Assembly (NCBI GenBank): GCA_964489835.1
Contig: CAZBBC010000011.1
Coordinates: 1 to 64,000 of the forward strand
Direction of reading: 5' to 3'
Length of the DNA: 64,000 bases
Origin: CAZBBC01 sp964489835
GTDB taxonomy: Bacteria; Calditrichota; Calditrichia; JAJRVZ01
Shown: positions 53,964 through 62,390 of the stretch, one piece after another
How the letters are laid out: each line of letters starts with the position of its first letter
How positions within the stretch are numbered: position 1 is the stretch's first letter
Translations under genes and position numbers: made by a program
The notes under the pieces: model-generated
The model's input: only the letters and a program-made list of their open reading frames with translations
The model's database searches: none
What the model was told of the DNA's origin: nothing

Positions 53964-56900
53964 TCAATCTTTCCTATCCAGTACACTGTACACGGTTGGA
54001 ATCACAACCAGCGTCAGGATTGTAGAGGTTATCAGTCCGATGATAACCGTAATCGCCATCGGGGTACGGATCTCGGCGCCATCACCCATGCCAATAGCCA
54101 TCGGCAATAATCCAAGCACCGTGGTCGATGTTGTCATTAGAATTGGACGGAGACGCACCCGGCCGCCAGTGAGGATCGCTTCCATTTTTTTCATACCGCG
54201 TGCACGCAATTGATTGATATAATCTACCAATACAATGGCATTGTTCACCACAATACCAGCTAACATGATCCCACCGAGAAAAACAACGACACTTGCTGGT
54301 ATATTAAAAAGGTATAAAAAGATTAAAACTCCGATGATGGCCAGAGGAATTGTGAAAATGATAATAAAGGGATGTAGTAACGACTCGAACTGTGAGGCCA
54401 TAACGATATAGACCAGAAAAATAGCCAGGGCAAGGGCAAGCATTAGACTGTTTAATGAAGTTTCCATCTCCTTATTCTGTCCGGTAATATCGTACAAAAA
54501 ATCATCGGGCATATCAATGTTACGAAGAACAGAAAACACATCGGCACTGATACTACCCAGATCCCTCCCACTTACATTTGCAGTGACCACCGCCGTGCGC
54601 TGCTGATCAATGCGTCGGATCTCAGAGGGACCTTCGTTTACACGTATATCGGCAACTGCCTCCAGCGGCAGAGAAATAGAAGATCCGGGATTAATGACCA
54701 ATCGTTTCAAATTCTGAATCGTTTCCTTATCCTCATCTCTGACCCTGACCAGTACATCGATTTTGCGGTCTTCCTCTTTGAATTCTGTCGCTATATCTCC
54801 ACGAACCTTATTGCGCACAATGGATGCCACTTCCAGAATATTTAATCCATATCGGGACAGCAGTGGGCGGTTATACACGATCTGTACCTCCGGGTTCCCG
54901 CGTTGAATATTCGCTTTTACATCAAATAATCCTGGGATTTTTTGTAATTGATCTTCCACTTCCGATGCGACGTTTTGAAGTTTTTGCAAGCTATAACCCC
55001 GTATTTCCACCTCAACCGGAGTCTTAAAACTGAAGATGGTTGGACGTGATATTTTTGCCTGAACACCAGGGAAATAATCCATATGTTCCCGTATGATTTT
55101 AATCAACCGTTCTTCTTCGACAATAATGCTGCTTACACGGGCCAGGGTAATCGTTAATTTCGCTGTATTTTCCCCTTCGTCTGTTTTAGTTGATTCTTTT
55201 TTATCGATACCGACAACGGTTGCTACTTTCTTTACACCTTCCTGTTTACTAACAAACGCTTGAATGGGCGCAACCCATTCATCTGTTTTTTCTGCGGGAG
55301 TGCCGACGGGATAGGTCAGTTCCAGATTGAATTCCCCCTGATGGACTTCGGGTATCAGTTCACTGCCAATCCGTGGGCCAATAAAAAATAGAGAAAACAG
55401 AAAGAGTACCAGCATTGTGCCTATGACCGAGCCACGATTATTCAGTGACCAGACCAGTATTCGGGGATAATTATCATCTATTTTTGCATACGTCCAGTTG
55501 AACATCGAAAACACGAATTTTGTAACTGGCGCAAATACCAACACCAGGGTCAGGTAGCAGTACTTTAAAATGATCGAGAGTGATGTTATCAGAAAATGAG
55601 CAAGCCGGAAAAATAGTTCGCTGGCCATATGAAAAACATATTTAATAAAATAAAAAATGAGTAAAAATGGCAGTAATAGAAGCAATAATAATTTAATTAA
55701 AATAGATTTTTCACTGAATTTCATAAAAATCATTTTCAGATCATCATAAAATCCGGGGAGCGACTGATTGATCAGATAAGGTGGCCAGATATCTTTAATA
55801 TTAGTTATTCGCCAGAAATCAGGATTAAGCGCATAATTTCCTGCAACCTCACTTATTTTGAATTTCAATATTCCGATTTTAGTTAATAATGCAAAAACCG
55901 GCATCAGTAGCAAGAGTACAGGGAGAGTTATAAACTTAATAATAACAATAATTAAGGCGAGTAATAAACGCAGGATTTTTAATACAAAAATACTGCTTGA
56001 TCTTAAAATAAGAACTATCCCGGATACAAATTTCTGCATTCCGGTTTGATTCTCGTTTGTCGCCGCTATCAGATCTGCAGTTTCCTGTTCCGTCTCAAAA
56101 GTAAAAATGTTCCCTTGCATCATTTCTTTTATCTGAACACCGGCGACATATTTCGAGGTCTCACGTGAAGATAACATGGGAATAAGAAAAAGCGCAACAG
56201 CTAAAGAAGCTAAAAGTGAGAATACAACCGTCAGGGACATATCACCAAAGACCTGTCCAGCCACTCCTTCCACAAATACGATCGGGAAAAAAACAGCAAT
56301 CGTCGTTAGTGTGGATGCAAATACAGCACCACCGACCTCTCCGACCCCGCGGATGGTGGCCTGCACTAATCCATCCCCTTCTTCCCGGCAGCGGGAGATA
56401 CTTTCCAGGACAACGATTGAATTATCGACAAGCATCCCGATACCCAGTGCCAGACCACCGAGAGACATGATATTTAATGATACTTCAAATATTTTCATGG
56501 GAGCAAAAGTGGCAACCACTGATATCGGAATTGAAATGCCAACAATAATCGTTAGTGTAAAATTTCGCAGAAAAATGAATAAAACGACGACTGCCAGGAT
56601 ACCACCCATAATGGCCGTGAATTTCACTTCATTGACCGCATTTTCGATAAAAATTGACTGGTCAGATAGTATATCTATATTGATATCATCCGGCAAATTA
56701 TAGGCGATAAAATCGGTCATTCTTTTTTTCAGCAGCTCTTCCTCGCCCCGCCCTGTTCCATCTCCGCTGCCTGGTTTTTTCTGCTCTTTATCCGCTGCTT
56801 TCTCTGGTTCTTTTTCCCGCACCTTCAGTTCCTGGACAAAAGCCTGCTGTTCCAATGTCCCGAAAATAATAGCAGAAACGTTTTTTGCCACACTAACAAT

Positions 56901-57800
56901 GTTTGCGTCGGCTTCTTTATATATCTCAATTTCTACATTCTCCTGACCGCTGATTCGAGTGATAATCTCACGCTCTTTATTGGTTCTTTTAACATCTGCA
57001 ACATCACCAATTTTAATCTCTTTACCATTCCAGTTGCCGATAACAACTTCCTTTATCTCCCCAACTTCCTTGAATTCATTGAGGGTCCTGACGATATATT
57101 CAGTTTGTCCTTCTTTCAGATTACCTCCGGCAAGATTGATGTTTTCCTGCGCTAACCTGTTTTTTACCTGCTGGATATTGATTCCGATTAGTGTAATTTT
57201 TTGTTCATTCAATTCAACGCGAATTTCCTCTTCCAGACCACCTTTAACCTTCACAGCAGCAACACCATCCACCGTTTCCAGTTTTCGTTTAATATCCTCT
57301 TCCCCAAGATACCGCAGATAAAAAAGGGAACGTTTTCCAAATAAACCCAAACGCATAATCGGATCAAGGGACGGATCGTACCGCAATATCAGTGGACGTT
57401 TAACTTCCTCTGGAAGATATACCTGATCTAATTTTTCCCTTACGTCTGCTGTCGCGTCATTCATATCCGTATCCCAGGTAAATTCGAGGATAACATCCGA
57501 TTGCCCTGCCTTCGAAACGGACTGAATGCTCACCAGGTTATCAACAACGCCCAGTTCTTGTTCGATGGGCCGGGAGATGGTTGTTTCAATTTCTTCGGGT
57601 GCAGTCCCTGAGTATTCCGTTCTAACTGTTAACGAAGGATACGAAATATCCGGCATTAAATTCAGGGGTAATTGTTGATAGGAAATATATCCAAACACGC
57701 ATACGCCGATGACAACCATTAAAATTGCAACCGGTCGGGTTGTTGTGAATCTAAAAAAATCGCCGGCTGTTTTAGACATGTTTTTTAAGTCTTTATTCAT
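53964..57800 (-). CDS. RND efflux permease with membrane-rich insertion, first of the pair
   Basis: 1278 aa, about 230 longer than typical HAE1 permeases. Standard parts: TTTRPVAILMVVIGVCVFGY, GLALGIGMLVDNSIVVLESI (TM4 Asp) and GGIMLAGIVVNNAIVLVDYI. The extra sequence lies at about residues 550-770, between TM6 and the second half. It is rich in hydrophobic runs (LLLALIIVIIKFITLPVLLL, LLLLLLLPFLLIFYFIKYVF), suggesting two to four added helices. A smaller charged linker occurs near 325-355. The gene starts 85 bases after the adaptor gene and ends 19 bases before the other permease. Confidence 0.92.
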   Translation of the reverse strand: MNKDLKNMSKTAGDFFRFTTTRPVAILMVVIGVCVFGYISYQQLPLNLMPDISYPSLTVRTEYSGTAPEEIETTISRPIEQELGVVDNLVSIQSVSKAGQSDVILEFTWDTDMNDATADVREKLDQVYLPEEVKRPLILRYDPSLDPIMRLGLFGKRSLFYLRYLGEEDIKRKLETVDGVAAVKVKGGLEEEIRVELNEQKITLIGINIQQVKNRLAQENINLAGGNLKEGQTEYIVRTLNEFKEVGEIKEVVIGNWNGKEIKIGDVADVKRTNKEREIITRISGQENVEIEIYKEADANIVSVAKNVSAIIFGTLEQQAFVQELKVREKEPEKAADKEQKKPGSGDGTGRGEEELLKKRMTDFIAYNLPDDINIDILSDQSIFIENAVNEVKFTAIMGGILAVVVLFIFLRNFTLTIIVGISIPISVVATFAPMKIFEVSLNIMSLGGLALGIGMLVDNSIVVLESISRCREEGDGLVQATIRGVGEVGGAVFASTLTTIAVFFPIVFVEGVAGQVFGDMSLTVVFSLLASLAVALFLIPMLSSRETSKYVAGVQIKEMMQGNIFTFETEQETADLIAATNENQTGMQKFVSGIVLILRSSSIFVLKILRLLLALIIVIIKFITLPVLLLLMPVFALLTKIGILKFKISEVAGNYALNPDFWRITNIKDIWPPYLINQSLPGFYDDLKMIFMKFSEKSILIKLLLLLLLPFLLIFYFIKYVFHMASELFFRLAHFLITSLSIILKYCYLTLVLVFAPVTKFVFSMFNWTYAKIDDNYPRILVWSLNNRGSVIGTMLVLFLFSLFFIGPRIGSELIPEVHQGEFNLELTYPVGTPAEKTDEWVAPIQAFVSKQEGVKKVATVVGIDKKESTKTDEGENTAKLTITLARVSSIIVEEERLIKIIREHMDYFPGVQAKISRPTIFSFKTPVEVEIRGYSLQKLQNVASEVEDQLQKIPGLFDVKANIQRGNPEVQIVYNRPLLSRYGLNILEVASIVRNKVRGDIATEFKEEDRKIDVLVRVRDEDKETIQNLKRLVINPGSSISLPLEAVADIRVNEGPSEIRRIDQQRTAVVTANVSGRDLGSISADVFSVLRNIDMPDDFLYDITGQNKEMETSLNSLMLALALAIFLVYIVMASQFESLLHPFIIIFTIPLAIIGVLIFLYLFNIPASVVVFLGGIMLAGIVVNNAIVLVDYINQLRARGMKKMEAILTGGRVRLRPILMTTSTTVLGLLPMAIGMGDGAEIRTPMAITVIIGLITSTILTLVVIPTVYSVLDRKD

Positions 57801-57885
57801 TATTGTATAGAACTCGCTTCATATATTTGTTAGGTTAATGAACCTCTTTCATCAATTAAAACCCGAGCGACTTGCGAATCACTTT

Positions 57886-59079
57886 TTAAATCCGCTCATC
57901 TCTTCCCGTCAGATATGCCAGATCATTCTGTTTTACATTTACAATCTTCACTTTTGTTTTGTCTTTTAACCCGGCCTGACCGATAACGATTATCAGATCA
58001 CCCTCGCTTATTCCCTCCAAAGATTCCACTTTCTCATGATCCTGAAAACCTACTTTTAAAATCAATTTATGTGCCAGGCTGTCACGAACGATAAAAACAT
58101 TCATCTCTTCATTCTCATACACAATCGCCCGTTTAGGTATAAGAACAGCATTATTATGAGTAGCTGTAATAATATGTGTATTCACAAACATACCTGATTT
58201 CAATCTATTTTCCCGGTTTTTTACGCCTATCGTTATCTTAAATGTACCACTTTGCGGATCAATCACCGGACTCACCCGCTTGATCCATCCGTCAAATTTC
58301 TCCCCGGCAATATGATCGGAAGTAACAAATGCCGATTGGTTTTTTTTCACATTTCCGAGTTCTTTTTCCGGTGCATAAACCACAGCGATCATCTCTGTAG
58401 TATTTATGACCGTAAACAACTTATTCGTCGGTTGAATACGGTCACCCGGTTTTCGCAGACGATCACCGACGACCCCGGATATTGGTGATGTAATCCGCGT
58501 ATAGCTTAAATTTAATTTCGCTTGTTTCCAATCAACCTCCAGGCTCTGCATCGTGAATTTTGCCTGTTGGAATTCCTCAATACTGAGCAAATCCTGCTTA
58601 TACATTGCTTCCAGACGTTCAAAATCAGATTTTTGTTTGAGATAATTCAGGCGTGCCTTCTCTTCTGCCAGTTTATATTCATCCGCCTCCAGGACGATCA
58701 TAATTTGTCCCTTTTTTATATAGTCACCTTCTTCAACATAAATATTTTCCACCAGACCCTGTACACGTGAATATACGTCGGCCATCTTCTCCGTTTCCAG
58801 ATTTGCGCTCAATAAGATGTAATCCGTTATGACCCCTCTCTTAACCGTTGTGACCTCTACCGGAATAAGCTCTGCTGCTTGCTTATTTTCCTTGTCTTTA
58901 TCTTTCTCATTGATCATCTTTCCCGTGGACCCCGAGGAATCTGTACCGACTGAATCGCCGGCAGCAGAATCAGAAGATATCTTTCCTTCTGCTTCCGCGG
59001 AACCATTGCCACAGGTATAAAAGAACATGAGAAAAACAGTGAGAATACTTATCACTGTTATTAACTGCTTCCGGTTCAT
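57886..59079 (-). CDS. RND periplasmic adaptor (membrane fusion) lipoprotein
   Basis: 397 aa. A lipoprotein-type signal, with Cys23 in MFFYTCG, is followed by a Ser/Asp/Lys/Glu-rich tether. Typical adaptor domains come next: lipoyl half-motifs (VYSRVQGLVENIYVEEGDYI, KKGQIMIVLEADEYKLAEEK), a helical hairpin, the second lipoyl half (SPISGVVGDRLRKPGDRIQP) and the beta-barrel region. It is the only adaptor for two permeases and is the first gene of the unit. Confidence 0.92.
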   Translation of the reverse strand: MNRKQLITVISILTVFLMFFYTCGNGSAEAEGKISSDSAAGDSVGTDSSGSTGKMINEKDKDKENKQAAELIPVEVTTVKRGVITDYILLSANLETEKMADVYSRVQGLVENIYVEEGDYIKKGQIMIVLEADEYKLAEEKARLNYLKQKSDFERLEAMYKQDLLSIEEFQQAKFTMQSLEVDWKQAKLNLSYTRITSPISGVVGDRLRKPGDRIQPTNKLFTVINTTEMIAVVYAPEKELGNVKKNQSAFVTSDHIAGEKFDGWIKRVSPVIDPQSGTFKITIGVKNRENRLKSGMFVNTHIITATHNNAVLIPKRAIVYENEEMNVFIVRDSLAHKLILKVGFQDHEKVESLEGISEGDLIIVIGQAGLKDKTKVKIVNVKQNDLAYLTGRDERI

Positions 59080-59220
59080 ATTAACTCCTTTGGTGTTAAA
59101 TCTTTAATAAATTTAAATATAGCAATGTTAAGCCTAAAGTTACTACGCAACCACAAATTATTAGTTTCACAATTTATACATTAATAGCTGAGGATTCAAT
59201 CGGTTGGTTTTCAAATAATA

Positions 59221-59712
59221 TCATATAATACTTAGAAAGGAACGGTCAACGGAATACTTTCCCTGAAGATCATAATGACGCACCACTTTATCCAGCAGGC
59301 TTTCACGGACTACAAGTACCAAACGAAATTTTTTATTACTTTTATATGATTTCAGAATTTTACCAACCATAGGTTCGAGTCCCTTACCGGAAAGTTCCAG
59401 TGGCCCAATTTCATCTATTATTATCCATTTTGGATTTTTATCGAGGGCCCGTTTTAGTTGCTCCTGCGCCCAGGCAAAGGAAGACTGCAAAAATGTATAT
59501 TTACCAATGGATATTGTTCCTTCCTCTGCTACCATATCATTTTCTGTTTCCAATGGCCGGTATTCATTGGTATGAATAGCATAAATAAATCGCTTTTTAT
59601 TAAGAACCGGTGAGAGAATGCCGGCGCACCGTGTGTGGAATTTCACCCAGGCGATCAGGTGAGTCGTCTTGCCACTTTGTGTAGGACCGGTAAGAATGTT
59701 AATTATTTTCAT
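59221..59712 (-). CDS. THEP1-like nucleoside-triphosphatase (P-loop NTPase)
   Basis: 163 aa. Walker A is ILTGPTQSGKTTHLI, Walker B is KWIIIDEIGPLELSGKGLEP, and LVLVVRESLLDKVV follows, all as in the NTPase_1/THEP1 family (nucleoside triphosphate phosphohydrolases of obscure role). The start overlaps the end of the membrane-protein gene by 14 bases, so the two are translationally coupled. With a membrane partner it may work as an energising or signalling ATPase. Confidence 0.8.
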   Translation of the reverse strand: MKIINILTGPTQSGKTTHLIAWVKFHTRCAGILSPVLNKKRFIYAIHTNEYRPLETENDMVAEEGTISIGKYTFLQSSFAWAQEQLKRALDKNPKWIIIDEIGPLELSGKGLEPMVGKILKSYKSNKKFRLVLVVRESLLDKVVRHYDLQGKYSVDRSFLSII

Positions 59713-60826
59713 CGCTAATAAAATCTGCAGTGAGAATATTTATAAGTGCTAACATAATAAATGCTTTTATCCTTCGAAACATTTTAAAATCCCGGCTTTT
59801 ATCCCAGCTTTGGTAGATAATATAGCGCAAAGATGGCAAAATCTGAATAGTTTGCTGAACTTCTTCGGCATAGGCATTTTCTTTGGATTTGAGAATTTTT
59901 TGATACATCTTAAATAGAAAAGGACCTACCAGCGTATACCAGAAAAACATAATACAGATCGAGCGGATTATCATGATAAGCGCCTTTAAACCTTGTTTCT
60001 CCGATATCTCCGGAAATATATAACTGGAAACGATGATGACACCCGCCAACAAAAGAATCAACAGACTCGTTGGCTTTTGAAGCCAGTTCTTTTTTTTCCG
60101 GTCAATCTTGATTTTAAGGGATAGAGGCTTATCATCAATCATGTATTTTTTTCTATCATTGTTGATTTCATGTGCGATCCAGCCCGGAACTTTTGACGCC
60201 AGGACACCGATACCAATGCCTGCAAGGAGGTGAATACTAATATATATGGAAATTAACCAGAAACTAATATCCAATGGATCCAATTGTTGGGTAAAAAATG
60301 GTAACTGGTTTAGAACAAAATTGCCAATGATATCGATTGATTCCCAGAGTGTATTACCAAAAACCAAAGTCAAAACAATTATCTTTTGAATAGCTGACTG
60401 GAGAAGCGTCACCAATCCAAGTGTGACTGACTTAAGGAGGAGATACCTCCTGGAACCAAGCAAAATTTCACCGACCAGTCCCTGGAAACCAACAGCAATA
60501 TAAGCGTTAAGAGGTGTATGTGGACTCACCATCCCCTTCACAATTAAAACAATCAATGTCGCTTTTAAAATAGTACCTTTTTTCTGGGCTGTACATGCAA
60601 TAAGTACCATGAATAGAACCGCACTGCTGTTAATAAACAATCCCGTCAATGGAATCTTAAAAGCATGCAATACACCACCAAGGGCTGCTTCGCTGAGCGC
60701 CCAAAGAGCAATCAACCGTTCCGTATGTACCAATTGTTTTGTCTGTTCAGAAATGGTGGATGATTGGATAAGGGATGGGGTTGTCATCAGGTTTTTTAAA
60801 TTAGAATCAGGCGCTTTTGTACACAC
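59699..60826 (-). CDS. Polytopic membrane protein, ECF-like substrate-binding component
   Basis: 375 aa. An N-terminal block (GGVLHAFKIPLTGLFINSSA, AYIAVGFQGLVGEILLG) resembles the BioY/CbiM-like S-components of energy-coupling transporters, with about six helices to residue 225. A basic cytoplasmic loop (KKYMIDDKPLSLKIKIDRKK) and two further helices follow. It is co-translated with the THEP1-type NTPase and lies downstream of nikR, suggesting import of nickel or a related cofactor. I do not recognise a named family; the ECF resemblance is by pattern only. Confidence 0.55.
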   Translation of the reverse strand: MCTKAPDSNLKNLMTTPSLIQSSTISEQTKQLVHTERLIALWALSEAALGGVLHAFKIPLTGLFINSSAVLFMVLIACTAQKKGTILKATLIVLIVKGMVSPHTPLNAYIAVGFQGLVGEILLGSRRYLLLKSVTLGLVTLLQSAIQKIIVLTLVFGNTLWESIDIIGNFVLNQLPFFTQQLDPLDISFWLISIYISIHLLAGIGIGVLASKVPGWIAHEINNDRKKYMIDDKPLSLKIKIDRKKKNWLQKPTSLLILLLAGVIIVSSYIFPEISEKQGLKALIMIIRSICIMFFWYTLVGPFLFKMYQKILKSKENAYAEEVQQTIQILPSLRYIIYQSWDKSRDFKMFRRIKAFIMLALINILTADFISDENN

Positions 60827-60853
60827 TTAAATTAATCAAGCCAGAATATAGCA

Positions 60854-60874
60854 ATTTGACTCATGAAGTCAAAT
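60854..60874. promoter_or_regulatory. Perfect 8-bp inverted repeat upstream of the ECF-like gene
   Basis: ATTTGACT (60854-60861) - CATGA - AGTCAAAT (60867-60874), a 21-bp exact dyad 28 bases upstream of the membrane-protein start. It suits the operator of a dimeric or tetrameric regulator such as NikR or the MarR protein encoded nearby. It differs from the E. coli NikR site (GTATGA-N16-TCATAC), so the binding protein is a guess. Confidence 0.5.
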
Positions 60875-61003
60875 AGTTTTAAGTTATTTGAGCTTTCAGT
60901 TCTGATAATAGGCTTTGAGATTTTTTGTCAATGGTTACCTTATATACCGGCTTCTAAGACCGATAAGGCAGAGAGATACCTGAGGATTTGGTAGTTGGAG
61001 ATA

Positions 61004-61417
61004 TTAGCTGAGATCTTTGCCGGTCGAAGTTAAGAATACCTGGCCATGTTTGATTCCTTTAATGGCGATCATTTGTTCTGCCAGGGCTTTTATTTCCCCG
61101 GCTTTCCCTTTCAGTAACATTACCTCAAGACAATTATCATGGTCCAGGTGGACATGCGTGGTGGAGATAAACTTTTGATGGTTATCATGCTGAAAAACGG
61201 TCAATTTTTCCTGCAATTCCCTTTTATGATGATTGTAAAGTAAATTTAAGACACCAACCACAATAGCATCACTTTTAATTTCTTCTTCAATCAAAGAATT
61301 CCTGATCAGATCACGAATTGCTTCCGATCGGTTAGGATAATTCTTTTTTTTAAGCAATCGGTCAAAGCGGTGACTAAGATCTTCCGGCAGAGATACACCA
61401 AAACGGATAATTTTCAT
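61004..61417 (-). CDS. nikR: Nickel-responsive regulator NikR
   Basis: About 137 aa (MKIIRFGVSLPEDLSHRFDR...). The N-terminal ribbon-helix-helix (RFGVSLPEDL, NRSEAIRDLIR) binds DNA. The C-terminal ACT-like domain holds the nickel site: a His followed ten residues later by HVHLDHDNC, giving His-x10-His-x-His-x5-Cys as in E. coli H76, H87, H89 and C95. It would report nickel status to nearby genes. It stands upstream of the ECF-like membrane protein and NTPase on the same strand and divergent from the hydrogenase unit. Confidence 0.93.
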   Translation of the reverse strand: MKIIRFGVSLPEDLSHRFDRLLKKKNYPNRSEAIRDLIRNSLIEEEIKSDAIVVGVLNLLYNHHKRELQEKLTVFQHDNHQKFISTTHVHLDHDNCLEVMLLKGKAGEIKALAEQMIAIKGIKHGQVFLTSTGKDLS

Positions 61418-61423
61418 AAGCAT

Positions 61424-61806
61424 ATTTGTGTTATGTTTTTTATAAATCTAATACTATTGTAAAAAAAAAGAAACCAATATTTAAAATTTGTGAAAAATTT
61501 CTTGAATCTTTACCTGGCATTTATTATAGTTAACAAAATTAATAGTTAATCCAATTAATTATCAACCAGGTTAATTCTTTATTCTCAACTCCTATGAAAA
61601 CAAACCACTAGTATTATTGTATTTAAAATGAGGGACATTTACCACTGCATGAGAAATACCCGAGTCCTGTTAAAGTAATCAGAATATTTTCATTGCGTGT
61701 GCCTTTTCTTCTTTTGCTGAAAATCCTGGAGACCTCCGGGAAAGACTTTTGGATATTCGCAAACAATATCAGATAACCAGACAAGTTAAATTAAACCAAC
61801 GGTGGC
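61424..61806. promoter_or_regulatory. Divergent intergenic region between nikR and the MarR gene
   Basis: 383 bp, AT-rich. It holds the upstream regions of nikR (leftward) and of the MarR-hydrogenase operon (rightward). TATAGTTAAC (61526-61535) and ATAGTTAAT (61542-61550) are a direct repeat of ATAGTTAA and may be operator half-sites. CCTGGAGACCTCCGGG near 61727 is an imperfect palindrome. No gene or strong promoter was recognised. Confidence 0.4.
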
Positions 61807-62388
61807 ATGGAAACCAACGAAACCACTAGGAAAATTGCTGAATACACCCGTATTCTTTCACAATTGCTCTCTGAGGTAATTGAGCACAATTATCTAGCAG
61901 AATATGCGCCGGGAATGCTGTCAAAAACTCAATTTACTATTCTTAAAATACTCTCTATTTCCGGTCCATACACGGTGAGTGAAATTGCAGATATATTGCA
62001 TATCAGTCGCGCGGCAGCAAGCAAAAACATTGAAAAACTTGTAAGAATAAAACTGGTTAAACGTAAAATTATTCAGGAAGACCGGCGAACAACGGAGGTA
62101 TCTCTTATTGCCAGTGGTCAAACAATCGTTGCGAAATACGAAAAAGTACGGATGCAAAAGCAACGCAAGGCCCTTGCCCACTTTTCTAGCAGTGATAAAA
62201 TAAAATTCCTGAATTTTTTGAGCGAATATGTTAAAAATTGTGTGCTGCAGGAAAAAAACATCGACTTAATATGTCTTCAGTGTAACGGTGTCCTCGGAAA
62301 TACTTGTTCTGTAAATGACAATAAAGAGAGATGCCGCTTTTACTATAGAGTTAATAAAAAAAACATAACCATTGAAGAGGAGGATTAA
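61807..62388 (+). CDS. MarR-family transcriptional regulator with cysteine-rich C-terminus
   Basis: 193 aa. The winged helix-turn-helix is clear: LSKTQFTILKILSISGPYTV, SEIADILHISRAAASKNIEK, and the wing RKIIQEDRRTTEVSLIASG. The C-terminal 45 residues extend beyond usual MarR proteins and hold CLQCNGVLGNTCSVNDNKER followed by Cys, giving C-x2-C-x7-C-x8-C. This spacing suits a zinc site or an iron-sulfur cluster. The stop is 2 bases before the hydrogenase small subunit ATG, so it is likely in the same operon and may act as a redox or metal sensor for it. Confidence 0.88.
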   Translation: METNETTRKIAEYTRILSQLLSEVIEHNYLAEYAPGMLSKTQFTILKILSISGPYTVSEIADILHISRAAASKNIEKLVRIKLVKRKIIQEDRRTTEVSLIASGQTIVAKYEKVRMQKQRKALAHFSSSDKIKFLNFLSEYVKNCVLQEKNIDLICLQCNGVLGNTCSVNDNKERCRFYYRVNKKNITIEEED

Positions 62389-62390
62389 GC

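Noticed and set aside
59370..59384. GGTTCGAGTCC, a tRNA T-loop-like string
   Set aside because: It lies inside the THEP1-type NTPase gene, with no acceptor or anticodon stem around it.
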